The translations under genes were made by a program, and so were the position numbers. 64,000 bases of DNA from assembly GCA_016508695.1 (NCBI GenBank), contig VNKQ01000005.1:1674001-1738000 (forward strand), read 5' to 3'. The notes under the pieces are model-generated. The model worked only from the letters and a program-made list of their open reading frames with translations. It was not told where the DNA came from and did not search any database. This DNA is from Hyphodiscus hymeniophilus. Lineage: Eukaryota > Ascomycota > Leotiomycetes > Helotiales > Hyphodiscaceae. Numbering within the stretch: the first letter of the stretch is position 1; each line of letters begins with the position of its first letter. This document shows positions 1-11,440 of this stretch, piece by piece.

Positions 1-1769
1 ACGATTTCTTCCAAAGGAGTATTCCTTGTCTCGATATAAAACTTCCAGACAATAAACAACTCGAAGGCAAGCCAGACGCAGTAGACGATGTAGTACTTCC
101 AGGTAATGGCGTTCAGTGCAATGGGGTTCACGTATTGATTGAAGAAGAGTGAGAGATCCACAGCGAGCCAGAGGACGGTAGTACCCTGCAGGAATTAGCT
201 TCATGAAGAGTGGTGTTCTGCTGAATGGACATACCTTGGCACGAATGTTGTACGGCAGAATCTCGACAGCATAGCCAACGAGCAATCCACTCCAGGCTGC
301 GTTGTAGAATACGTAGTAGATGAAAATCATGGCTACAACGGCGTTGGCAGCAGCTTTGGATCCATCGATCGAAAAGCGGGCAGAGCAAACTGTCCAAACG
401 ATGAAGACGCAGAGCATACCGGTGGTAGCAAAGAGAAACAAAGTTCTTCTTCCGATGCGATCGACGAAGAAGCAAGAGCCGACAGCAACGATGATGTTGA
501 CGATCTGGAGAATTCCGTTGATAAGGAGTTGCGTTGTAGAGTTGGTGATTCCGATCTGGTTGAGGACGGTGTGGATATAATATGAGACGAGCCCGTTACC
601 TGACCATTGAGAAAAGAAGCCCAGTGAGACCAAGATGATCAAACGATGACGGTTGCCAGGTGTTCTCCAGAGTTCCGACCACGCATTCCCCTCAAATTCT
701 TTCTCGAGTAGAATGGTCTGGCGAATCTCGTTGTACTCCAACTGAACAAATTCATCTTGTTCATCACCACATGCATGAGCGTTGGCAAGAACCGTGAGTG
801 CTTGCTCATTCCTGCCTTTGGAGATGAGCCATCGGGGCGATTCAGGGACAAACCCTACGTAGCGGGAAAGTCAGCGGATGCTTCATTTAGAGATGTTTGA
901 TCTCGAGACATATTCCAAGAAAATGAGATGTTAGAGAATCTTGAATAAAGAAAACTCCGAGTTTCCCCAATACATACAAATAAATGTGAGTTGCAAAGCA
1001 CTTGGGAAGACCTGAACGAGCGACGGAGCCCTCCACGCCCAGTTGCCGGCGATCTTGTTCGTTCCTGTCACCCAAAATCAGCTGAGATATCACAACGGTC
1101 TAAGGAATGCTTACCAAAGGTCAACCACGCAGCCACGAAACTACCCACATACCATGTCGTATTGTAGATTGTCGTGTAAATGGCACGATGTTGTGGATGT
1201 ACCAGCTCAGCAATCAAGAGTGGCGAACTACCGTGCGCGATGGCGACACCGAAACCGATAAAAAAACGAGCTCCAACGAACATACCGAAGGTGAAACCTA
1301 GAGTCTGAAGGATAACACCAAGAACCATGATTGAGCATCCGATCATGATAGAGGTGCGTCTGCCGAGGATATCGGCCGAGTAGGGAACGACTGGCAACGC
1401 ACAAATCGATCCAACAGACATGATGCAGTTCAGGAGACCAAGCTTAGAGGGCGAGGGTGTGTGGTAGTCTGCTCGAAGTTTTAGTATACGTTCACCTTGG
1501 AAGGAGTTCATGGAAAGTGCGTACAGTTTTCCCATTGTGGCAGCGATTGCAAACCATTCATCATCGAGCCATCATATCCGTTCGTCGCCGATGTGAGGAC
1601 AACGAAGAGAAGGCAGATGTAGAGACCTCTCATCCCCTTCTGCTTATACCTGCAGATTATCAGTCTCGCGATTCCGTGAAGGGAATTTAGGGAGAACAAT
1701 TACCAAGTGACACGGGGAAACTGCCTCCCGGCCAACTCGAACGTGTCTTGCGTCCTTTGGAAATCCATA
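1..1769 (-). CDS. MFS sugar transporter (hexose/lactose permease-like), C-terminus cut by window edge
   Basis: Plasma-membrane sugar:proton symporter of the major facilitator superfamily (sugar_tr). I rebuilt six exons on the minus strand: 1769-1704, 1649-1525, 1468-1115, 1064-978, 854-235 and 185 to beyond position 1. All joins keep frame. Visible family signatures are NGYDGSMMNGLQ in the first membrane segment, DILGRRTS after helix 2, PESPRWLISKGR at the end of the N-terminal half, a DRIGRRTLFLF loop in the second half, and a C-terminal stretch with NPIALNAITWKYYIVY and a final FYIETRNTPLEE, which normally lies about 30-60 residues before the end. The last residues are therefore outside the window. 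NPIAL plus ETRNTPLEEI resembles the lactose/cellodextrin permease branch, but substrate cannot be decided from sequence alone. The start ATG at 1769 opens MDFQRTQDTF, a normal short cytosolic leader. Confidence 0.9.
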
Positions 1770-3800
1770 ATGACCAGTGGTACAGTCAAACTCCTCGAAT
1801 CCCAGCTGGCGAAAATGTGTGGAAAGAACTTGGATGTTTCTCCATGATTGACAGGAAAAGCGGATCAATTTATGGATTTCCATTCTCCATCTTCCCCATT
1901 TCTCCCCATGGGCATTTATCCGCCGTTGAATGCTCGAGAATCAATCACAGGAATCCAGCCGAGGTTCTAGTACCACGACGGTGACCCACCGGCAGCTCGA
2001 ACAACCACTTGCCTGCAGAGGCCCAACTGTCAGACCCGCAACCTTGCCTCTATCCCACTATCTACGCATTTTCTGCTCATTGGGACCAGAGACTAATGCG
2101 AAAAGAGGCAAGTCACTCCTGGATAAATACGCATCAATTTACCCCCGAGAGAGGCGAGATCCAAATTGCTTCTGCGCTTCGTTAATCTGAGCCGCAAAGT
2201 TGCGCCTCCAGAACCAGGGGTTGAAAATCTCAGGAATCTCCTTCCCCCGCGTATCAATTAGCACCAAGAGGTCTGGGGACTGGGGCATCCACAGTGATAG
2301 ATTTAGGCTAATTGAGAGTTACCCTGTGGCGAAAAACGGTCTAGAGAATGTTTTGACCAGACTTGCTCTTAAAGTTCCTTGTCATGTCTTTTCTTCTTGG
2401 TTGTGTGGAGCCAAAGTGGCTCCCGCTTGTGGGGGTGTTCGGTGCGATGTAACAGCAATGAAAGAAAATTCCAAACAAGGACAAAAGGAGGTGTGAGAAG
2501 GGAGGTTCTTTTCGAGTCTAGTCTTGTGGTCGTTGATATTGGTTTCTACTTACAGCCACACAAGTGACACAACGTTGTGGATCACTCTGAGCTTTTAAAA
2601 CCCAAGTGGCCTAGCCATCAATTGCTTGACTCGAAAGTCTGAGTCTTCCAGAAGACATTTAGAATTGATATACAGGGAAGTTCCATCGTGGATGATAGGA
2701 GCGGGAGTCGCATGTTCTCAAGTGAAAGAGCGAAGGAGGAAGTGCATCGGTCGGACAAGATGAGGGTTTGAAAGCCATCGGAGGTCCAGCTACTTCCAAC
2801 TCGGGCCGACCGACGAACTACGCGGTATCAATTAATTGCGACATGATATTTCAACTACTTTGATCCTATTCTCTCGTCACTTGACCGAGCTCTCACTGAA
2901 AATCAAAGCCGTCGAGCAAAATCATGAATCATTACCAGCACAGGTGAGGTTATGATACGTTCGCAGTCATCACATTGGGATGAAGGTAGTGGTCCGGCCC
3001 AATGGGACGGGACTGGCTGCAATCCGGTTAATATCGTATCAGCCTCGTCTCTGATAGGTGGCCGGCTTTGAGCCTCACGTATTCTCCTCTAATTGGAAGT
3101 ATTAAATTCGTTTGATTTGGTCAGCAATCATTAAGTGCATAATATGAGTTAGTGGGGCCACTTCAATATGTAACTTACAAAAGGCTCTCTCCTCCATTGT
3201 CACAATTCAGTAGCGGGACTTCACGTCCCAATATCATATTCCCTCTCGCTCTCCCATAACTACATCAATTAGTCAGGCACAGGCGATAGAACGTTACCCA
3301 AGAGCCAAACATGGAAGGTAGAACGTAAGTTCAACAAGTCTGCATCTCGAGGAGGAGCTCCACCTGAGTCATATTTCGACTAAAGGCATGACTTCGCTTT
3401 CATTAACATCAGACACCAATACCAGGATCAAGATCCCAAGATCCCAAGATCCCTAGAGGCAAGTTCTGATTGCGGATGACCAGTGAAAGGCGCAGAATAG
3501 TTCCCTGAACCCCTCGGTATCGAGTATTGTGGACGCTCCACATGTTATGCTCTCATCTCCAGTCTCAGTCAGGTCCATGGACTTTTCTTTCTCATTTATT
3601 GAAGTCTCTTGTTGACCTTTTAGTTTGCCTGTCCTTTAGCTTAAATGATCAGATTTGCATAGAGTACATGCAAGAATCTAGCTCCGAAGCCTGTAACGAA
3701 GTAACGCCAACCTGTCTCTCCGAAGCTCATATTGAATACTACTTCAATCTGGGTTACTCGATAGTCTGGGATTTGGGGGGAGGCGGGAGGCAAACATATG
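1770..3800. other. Intergenic, no gene seen
   Basis: This is the upstream side of the sugar transporter. Only short uninterrupted frames without family signatures occur here. There is a small direct repeat of the unit ATCCCAAG around 3432-3452. I see no tRNA or transposon end. Confidence 0.5.
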
Positions 3801-4085
3801 ATGCTGGGAAGGTACGGCTGCTGAAGGCAAGGAGTACTTGCTGAATAAGATGAAGGACGGAAATAATGCAACGAAAGGTGCGGTTGGGCAGTATGTGAAT
3901 TATCATTGTGAGTTTCTCTCATCGTTCTGTAGAGAGGTCAAACTGGCAGGTAAGGGAGACTTGCGAAGCTGAAGAAGCGCTATGATCCTAGGAATGTCTT
4001 CAGTAAGACTCTGAACTTGATGTCAGATTGTATCTCGACAATGCGGACTTCCGCCTGCGGCACTGGATACAAGCCATGTGGCTCA
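3801..4085 (+). pseudogene. Relic of a FAD-linked (berberine-bridge-type) oxidoreductase, C-terminal end only
   Basis: Between 3961 and 4026 the plus strand reads LAKLKKRYDPRNVFSKTLNL. This is the classic end of FAD-linked oxidases of the BBE family, where a Y-x-x-L-x-x-x-K-x-x-Y-D-P-x-N-x-F motif closes the protein. Just upstream, at 3879-3908, another frame reads GAVGQYVNYHCE, resembling the YVNY segment that precedes the BBE motif. The two pieces are in different frames or separated by a short intron-like gap, there is no FAD-binding (PCMH) domain upstream, and a stop follows shortly. I read it as a decayed gene remnant; a very small functional gene is unlikely. Confidence 0.5.
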
Positions 4086-5999
4086 ATAGCATTGAAATGA
4101 TATAGACTGGTCATTAAACATTTCCGCTATAGCATTTCCTCCCAATTCGATCGAAAACGCTGTTTCTCTGTCGCATTTACTAGGCTCTTCCTGTCACACG
4201 CCGACCTTCCCACCTAGCACCAACTCTCTGTTTGGTCTTGACAGATTTTCTACTGAAAGATCGCTGACTTCACGACCAGCTGAGGTCAAGAATTCAGATG
4301 AGAGCGGTGGAGTTCAAAGCCGAAGGGTAGCCTTAGACGAAGGAAATTACTCTTGACGGATTACTTGCGGTCTGAAAACGAAAGTCCATGTAGGATATGA
4401 GACTGTGATTGCGCTCAGTCACAGATTCTTGACAACGGTGGCTCGTTTCGAACTGCCGGCATCACGTTTCGAGTCCCCCGACCCTGTGACAGAGATACTG
4501 AGTTTGGAAAACTGCCTGCATGAGCCCGAGCTCCCGGTGTTGCACCCGCATCGCTCACTGCACTTCCCTTCTTGCTCAGGTCAATCGTTCTGCTTGAGAA
4601 CGATTAGCCAGATGATCCCTAGCGGTCGAGAAACCCATTCACTCCCACTAGACCTACACCAAAAATCCATCAGTCCTATCCTCCGGAATCTTGGATCGAG
4701 CACCCATACATACATAGTCTTTTCCTCATCGTTCAGCCTCGTCTCTCGCTCCATTCAAAAAGATCTCTCAGCCTCTTCTATGTTCTCTTACCAAACCCAA
4801 GCTCCCCCATCCAGTCCTTCACCAGCTCCCTCACCCGGCGCTTCTCGGCCACAACCTCGAGCGCTCCTCACCAAACCATCCCCTCACCGAACCCATCCAA
4901 ATAAGCACCTCCGCGAAGCTGGGCGCTTAACCACATCTCCAGTCCTCTCCCTACCAATCAAACCTCCATATCCATCACCGCTGCCACCTGGCGCTGCACA
5001 CCACACCCCGCGCCCCCCTGTTGCAGTCCCACTTAAGCACAACCTCGATCTGGTGATGGGCGCTTAAATCCCATGCAGTCGGGTCGCATGCCTGCTCCTT
5101 CCCGTTAGGTGCGCGCTGCTTTATGGATGCCAAAAATACATGCGACCAAGCGAGCGAACCTGGATTTTTGGGTTTTGCAGTTGGACGAGGGGAGGCTGTG
5201 AGGTTTGTTGGTGGCACGGTTTGGCAGCGAGGTGGGTGGCATGAGGAGTAGGAGTAGGAGCTGAGTTATGCTTATGTTTGTTGTGATCTTCGGGTCTGAA
5301 GGGTCGGGATTTGGGTCGAATGTCAGCACAGTATGTAAGGTACAGAGCCTCGAAGGAGGACGCCAATAGAGCCCGCCACTTGGCCGCTGATGAGGCCTTG
5401 TTTATTTGTTTTGATAAACATCACGACTACATTTGGTGAGTAGATATGTGAAACTAGTTCATGCCTTCGATGTGGCTCTGTTACAGATGGAGGCTCGATG
5501 TGATCCCCGTGACAGGAGTGCGGATGCAGTGTGATAGCCACTCAACTCAGAGGTCAGAGAAAAGCATACTGATCAAGTATTTCATTCATTGCTTATTCTG
5601 GTATCCCTCGCGCCTCTTTCCCATCCTTATCGAATTCAGGACCCAATCCAAAGAACGCCGATATACGCCGATTTCCTTTCGTTCCTAGAAGCAAAGATCC
5701 TCCAATCCTTTAGGTCTCTGAGGCAATACGCCGAAAGTCAACCCCGGTTTGCTCTTTCGTTCGTCGTGCCTACCCCAAACATGCTCCAGGCTTTTCGCCG
5801 AGCAAGGCCGCAGGAGACGTTTTCCACCCTAGATCGACCTCGGCAGGTCTGCTTTTCATGAACAAGAATCGAAGACGTGAACTCGTAAATATAGTTGTTA
5901 AGCATTGTGAGAGATTATGACAAAGTAGATGGTAAGGTGTAGACGGTAGTTGTGTTTTCGCGATAGAAGATGTGTAATTAGAATAGATGTGCAATACGA
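4086..5999. other. Intergenic with one doubtful Pro/Ser-rich reading frame
   Basis: An open frame runs 4405-5067 on the plus strand. Its last 91 residues from an ATG at 4792 are strongly Pro/Ser/His-rich (APPSSPSPAPSPGASRPQP). It has no recognisable domain and no introns, and its composition could simply reflect C-rich DNA. I do not call it a gene. A (GGAGTA)-like purine tract lies at about 5240-5262. The segment 5860-5999 is probably the 3' UTR of the minus-strand gene that ends at 6000. Confidence 0.4.
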
Positions 6000-6647
6000 C
6001 TATTCGACCTTCCTCCTCTTCCCTTTGGGTGCGGGACTCATTCGCGGCGTACTCGTATATGTGACTGTGCGAGTGACGATTTCTCTGACTTGACGGACGC
6101 TTGACCGGGTAGGTTTTGGTGACTTGACATCGAAGTAACGTCCTTTATTCTGGAAATCCCAATCGAAAGGTGAGCGAGCGCTTCTCGCGCTGAAAGGTGA
6201 TCGCATTGCAGAGTTGTTTGCACTCAAGGGAGATTCGGCGCTCGAGTATGCTGGTGATGCTGGGATTCGAAGACGTCCTAAGCGTGCAGTAGAAGGCGCA
6301 GAAGAGGGATAGACGAAGGGATTGGGCGTTGTTGAGGTAGGTGACTTGTGAGTTTCGCAATTACATGAGCAGTCGCTGTGTTCACTAGAGCCAGTTGAAG
6401 GGGCGGAGGTTGGTGTCGTTCTTCCAGATGATTTGTCTCCAGGAGTAGGGCTGTTCATGGACATGCTCTTGAGGAAGTCGGTGTATGCAATCGGAGGTGT
6501 GATGGGCGTCTTGATGCCTTCCTCTTGCTTGATGAAGTCTGCGAAACCAGGGAAAGGACTTCGCGCGGAGAGCGCAGACAGCTCAGAGGGGAATGTCGAA
6601 GTCATTGGAGTCTTGAGCTGGGGGAGCTTGGGTTTAGTTGACGGCAT
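6000..6647 (-). CDS. Conserved Ser/Pro-rich fungal protein of unknown function
   Basis: This is an intronless reading frame of 215 residues starting MPSTKPKLPQLKTP. The protein is low-complexity and rich in Ser, Pro and Thr, with short ordered islands: ITPPIAYTDFLKSM (about residues 49-62), SARSARSPFDWDFQNKGRYF (about 152-171) and a basic end, REIVTRTVTYTSTPRMSPAPKGKRRKVE. The islands (TPPxAYTDFLK, SPFDWD, VTRTVTY) are of a kind I associate with an uncharacterised family found across Pezizomycotina; this is recollection, not a search. The terminal KGKRRK looks like a nuclear localisation signal. The many SP/TP sites suggest proline-directed phosphorylation. Function is unknown. Confidence 0.75.
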   Translation of the reverse strand: MPSTKPKLPQLKTPMTSTFPSELSALSARSPFPGFADFIKQEEGIKTPITPPIAYTDFLKSMSMNSPTPGDKSSGRTTPTSAPSTGSSEHSDCSCNCETHKSPTSTTPNPFVYPSSAPSTARLGRLRIPASPAYSSAESPLSANNSAMRSPFSARSARSPFDWDFQNKGRYFDVKSPKPTRSSVRQVREIVTRTVTYTSTPRMSPAPKGKRRKVE

Positions 6648-9600
6648 CGTGTCCTGGTCAAGGCAACGAGTGTTCTAAAGATCAAATGAATGTCTCGGAG
6701 CACGAACGCCAACGAACAGATCTGCGATGCGGTGACGGGGTAGTCCGTGAGGGAAGAAGGTATCGTGATCTGGGTGACGGGCAAGGTATTATTATAAAGT
6801 AGGTATACAGCAAGGGCGTGGAAAAAGGCCTTGTTTGGCAGCTTCCCCAGTTCAGGTGAGGCGCGTCCGGGTCAGAGTGAAGGGCGGAGCTCGAATCGAA
6901 TAGCAGCCAGTGCTATTACAGTCAGAAGTGATGGATGGGCGCTTGGGAGTGGGCGGTGGTGGGTTGAAGGCGGCGGCGATGCTCGAGATAATGGCTGCAG
7001 CGACCGACCTGCAGTACGTTACGTTAAGTGCTGTCTGTCCGGATGCAGTCAACTTTTTTCTTTATGCTGGTGGTGCTCTGGTGGCCGAGCTTGAGGAGGG
7101 ATATTCCGTGTACGTGGGGCGTGGTCCAAGGCGGCGAGAGGTGCCCGCTGAGGTCTGGGAAGCGAAGGCCCCTGGTCGCTGTACGGAGTAAGGTTTGTTG
7201 GTGGAGCACAACACCAACACCAAATCACCAATTACTGCACGAGTGTGGGCGAACCTTTGTACCAGCGACAAAGTTCTCTATGGCGGCGAGGAGTATCTGT
7301 CTGACAGCACGAGCGAGACCTGCGCGGTGATTGGCGATGCTCTTTTCGTGCTCAAGAAATACTGAAGTACGGCGGCGAGTCTGTGTTTGACGGGGATTGG
7401 ACGTGATTCGCGCCTTGCAAGTGCAGGTGAGAAACGGCGTCTGTCGACTGATTGGAGGAGGATCACTCTGGAGACTGAGTGCGAACAGGCTATACTTAGA
7501 CAGCCACCAAAGTGAGTTGGCAGTCGGCGGCACGAGTTGACGAGGGTTGCCGGCTGATGATCTCGGACTTCCAGTCAATGATTGGACCAGACTGCCCTTG
7601 GTTGGAGGTGGTGACTGAGCTTGACCGAGTAGAGAGTTTTGTGTCCGGCACGGTGTGATTTCGATGAGATTGATAAGTGCACTAGGATGCTGTTGGATTG
7701 TGAGGAAGTGATCCGAGACGGTGGTTGCTGGGAACTGATGGCGATTGAACTGTTCCGAAACAGTAATCTACTATAAACTTTGTTGCAGCCGATCGTGGTG
7801 ATGAGCTCCGGCGGTATGGCGGGGAAGGTGCTGGGTCAATCTCGTCGGGACGAAAGTATTCTGTCTCTCGGGTCTCCTGAGCATTATGTAGTTCTGTCCA
7901 CCGACTTCGTGGTGCTTTCCCCTCATGTCTGCTTCATCTTGCCCGCGCGGCACCACTTCCCTCAATTTCTTCGAAGCCTTGATGATCGAATCATTAGAGT
8001 TAAAGTACGGTACTTCGCTGCTGTCAGTGCTGTTGGGCGCGCGCTTTCGATGCACTGCAAGGATGTCAGCCGCCAGCCACGTAACGACCTCAAGCGACGT
8101 TGTAGAGAGAGCTGTGGGATTTCTTTGGGTGGCTACCCACGGTTGGGATCCAATAACAGGTGAATCTGGTAGCTTAAAGTCTACCAGCGCGCGGGTATCT
8201 GTCAAGAGGTTGGGCCCATCCGGCAGCAGATGGTGTCGAATGACAGGGCATTCAGTGAAGCCCTCCCGACAACCTTCCATATGACCTTATTAAAAGCTAC
8301 TCTCTGTCCAATGGTCTAGCAACTCTCCTTCACTGGCGCCACACTCTCGCAGCAGCGCCTGCTCCATCCTGATTTTTCTAACTGGCTACATTTAGACTTT
8401 ACAACAAGGCTGGGTAAGAAGGCCTCTTTCATGCGGCCAACTCCTCCCTCGTCGTCGTGAATAGATGTCTTTGAGCCATCCTGGAAGCCAGACAAACGTA
8501 GGGATTTCGTCGCACGGTTAGTGTTGGTATTCAACACAAACACAGTCTTGAGTTTGCGAATGTGGAAACGTAGAAGCACGCCGGTAGAGTGAAGATTTCG
8601 TTTCACGAAGCTGACTGTTACGGTAAGTCACAATGTTGAAGTTATCCTCTCAAGTCAACATCAGCTGGCGCCGCTTTCAATGTGAGCGGGGAGTGAAACC
8701 TCGCTGTTGACGCGCCCATATCTGCAGCAGAAACTGCAAGTCTCTAAAGCAGACCGCGTGGTTCTTCCATGCCAAAGATTCGTGGTTAGTGATGGAGATT
8801 GTGCTCCGGCAAGGGACCTAGACGGGGTCGCGTTCAGATATCATAAACTCTGAGTGGTACTCCCGGTCGCTCCAATAGTCAACTACGTTACTCGTGGATG
8901 TTCTCAGCCGACTTGAGCGATCCGGACCAAGTGGCCTCGAATCAAGTTTTTATTGGATCTTAAATTTGAATGGGCCTCTCATCCATGCCAATGGCTCTGA
9001 TGCCGAGATCATCTGCGGCATATTCAGAACTTCAGTGCAGACTCATTGAATCATCTCGTATCTCGCACGCCTTGCTCTTAATCGAGATAAATAAATGCTC
9101 TTCTCCACAGGAGAGAGGGCACCCATCCCGAGTGTTTGGGCAGGGGTTTATCACGTGGCAAAAATCCCTTTATCGAGATGCAAAGCTTCTAATGCTTCTT
9201 CTCAATACATTGCTGGACAGATAGACAATCAACGGTTGCACGAACCTGCAGCCTGTTACTTAAAGGCATCCATACACCATTAAACAGACACGAAGCTTCG
9301 ACCACTAAAACGTGTTGTTGTCTCAAAGATTTGGCTAGCATGCAGGTGCGCTATGCATTGTCGTTCTTCGATAATGTGGAGTCTGCCTTGTTCGAACAAG
9401 TTACGAGCTGCAAGGGACGTATCATCAAGGAGTGCTGTTATACAGGCAACTACGGCTCCTTGGCCAAAGTATAGAAGCTGTGGCGAGGATCTACTTGGGC
9501 AATGAGGTGAAGCTTCTCCGTACCACTATTTCAATTCCATGTGATTTTCAGTTCCACCTTGAAAGTACTTGCTTGTCTGCTTGATGCTCGCTATGTGGTG

Positions 9601-9946
9601 AAGATAACGCTTGTAACAATGTTCAAGAAAAGAGACATACATAAACAGGGAGGAAATGGAAGTCGGATCATCAAGCCGAAGCAGACTTTTAGGGGATGTA
9701 CCTTTAAGCCTGCAAAGCTAGCGGTTGCACTCTTCCCGGTCAATTCTTGATACTGACAATGCCAGTAGACAGGAAGAGAACCTCCAAAAGACACAAAGAC
9801 CCGTCAACTGAGGGGCGCTAGAATCGCATCTGTTTCTACACATCCATGCTCTTTCAGAGTACTTTGTACACTATAGTACAGTATGCCAAACGCCAGATGA
9901 CTATCAATATGCTACAATGCATGCACCCTCATTTCTTGCCCTCGAT
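6648..9946. other. Long gene-poor stretch
   Basis: The first kilobase probably holds the promoter and a long 5' leader of the Ser/Pro-rich gene. At 7771-8284 both strands are open over about 500 bp: a minus frame of 169 residues and a plus frame of 119 residues. Neither has a domain I recognise, so no gene is called. From 8610 to 9946 I see only short frames with no family signature. On the minus strand around 9455-9530 a short frame reads EKLHLIAQVDPRHSFYTLAK, vaguely like a BBE end, but it is too weak to annotate. Confidence 0.4.
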
Positions 9947-10961
9947 TTACCCGTACATAGCAGGCTTCCTGCCATATGCATTTTCATGCACAACGTTCCA
10001 ATCGATTCTGTGCCACCAATTACTGGCAAATACTTTCTTGCCTCCCTGGCCTGCCGCACCAACCCCATAATCCCGCAAGTACACATGCTCCCACGTGTTT
10101 AGACACAAAACGGGCGATATATCGATCCCCCCTGGTGATATTTGCTTCTGGCTATGTTGACCAAATGCACCAGCTGTATTCACAGGTTGACTCGCCCACC
10201 GGTCTCTGATCGCTCCACTCACCCCTTGAGTCCCAGTCGCGTTGCTTTCCGTATTGAAGTCCACCGTTTGTTTTCGATAGTGGGCCCCAGGGTAAGGAGA
10301 CCCTGCCAAGTATGTCGTGAGGAGAGAAAACTTTTCGTCTTTGGACTTCATTAGCCAGACGAAGCCAGGGCCGAACATGGCGGATGCCGTTACGATAAAT
10401 TCTCTTTGTAGTGTTTCCATTGAGGAGAAGGAAGCTTCGAGACCCTGTTTGAGTTGTGGGGGTATCATCGTCGGTTGAGGGGAGAGGCAGGAGAAGAAGA
10501 AGTGGTTGTTATGTGCCATGGAGGCGTAGTTGAACGTGGCTGCAGTATTGGGATCGCGGGCATATTTTAAAAGGATATCTTTCGGTGATTTGTTCTCGTA
10601 GTCTCCTCCTGTATATAGATTAGCATATGGGTTGGATTACAAGCTGTTGACAAGAGCGGTGTTCAGGTCTTCATAGCTGTTCTCCGGACAATTCAAGGAA
10701 AGTCTTCAAGGAAAATGATTCGATCCGTCCGCAGCTCTATGGGAGCGCAAGAGCTTCATTTGACTTACCGGCCGTGAGTGCATTGAGCCTGTCCACCATC
10801 AGACTTTGATATTGAGTCCATGCTATATTGAAGCCCTCGGCCGAGAGAAATTCAGGGACACCTGTGGTTCGGTATTCGTGAATGAGAGGAGGAATGGAAT
10901 GTAGTGAGCGACGATGAGATCTCAAGGAACGCCCTATTCTAGGGAGAGTCGGCCGTAACAT
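9947..10961 (-). CDS. Mitochondrial small-subunit ribosomal protein of Fe/Mn-superoxide-dismutase fold (mS42/mS43-like)
   Basis: Two exons, 10961-10769 and 10608-9947, give 284 residues. They start MLRPTLPRIGRSLRSHRRSL, an Arg-rich amphipathic leader typical of mitochondrial import, followed by HSIPPLIHEYRTTGVPEFLS. The rest follows the Fe/Mn-SOD layout: AHNNHFFF in the helical half and NTWEHVYLRDYG near the end. In true dismutases the latter motif is DxWEHxYY, where Asp and His bind metal. Here Asp is Asn, so one ligand is gone. That is what is known for the fungal mitoribosome proteins Rsm26 (mS42) and Mrp1 (mS43), which keep the fold but not the enzyme activity. I cannot choose between the two. 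The gene is divergent from hxB. Confidence 0.8.
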
Positions 10962-11440
10962 TGTTGGCAATAGAGTGGTGCCCACGCTGGTAGATCTATG
11001 AAATGGGGTCGCGAATGGTAAAATTCATGCCAGCCTCACATTCATGGCCATAAATTTGTCGGAATGCAAGAACTTTGATCCGGAAGTCCTCATTCCAACA
11101 TTCCACACCTATGAGTATTAGGTAGGAAAAGAGATTATTTCCCCCGTCTCGACTAACAGAAATCAAAGACTGTTCAAAAACATCTCATTTCCAGTCAATA
11201 TCAATACACGATGATTTTACAGTATAATCATTTACGTTTTACTCACGTGCCTCGACGTTAGAGCTGACGGCTCGGAGGTCGCCGCCGTTTGACAATCACT
11301 CCAAGTACCTCCACTTCGCAGCACTCCGGATTAGACTTCGCTGTCAGAAGTATGAAGAACGAGCATGAACTTCAGTTCATGTTGTTCTTACTGAAAAGAG
11401 AACATACACCATTCAAGGGTGGTTGAGTTCAGGAGCGGCA
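10962..11440. promoter_or_regulatory. Shared divergent promoter between the mitoribosomal gene and hxB
   Basis: About 480 bp separate the two start codons. A CTCACGTGCC element (CACGTG core at about 11245) lies roughly midway, and a similar core stands in front of several other genes in this window. No TATA box is obvious. Confidence 0.4.

Noticed and set aside
4405..5067. 220-residue Pro/Ser-rich open frame
   Set aside because: No domain and no splice structure; composition follows local C-richness, so chance is more likely.
9455..9530. Minus-strand fragment resembling a BBE C-terminus
   Set aside because: Only about 20 residues, and stops follow at once; the match is weaker than at 3961.
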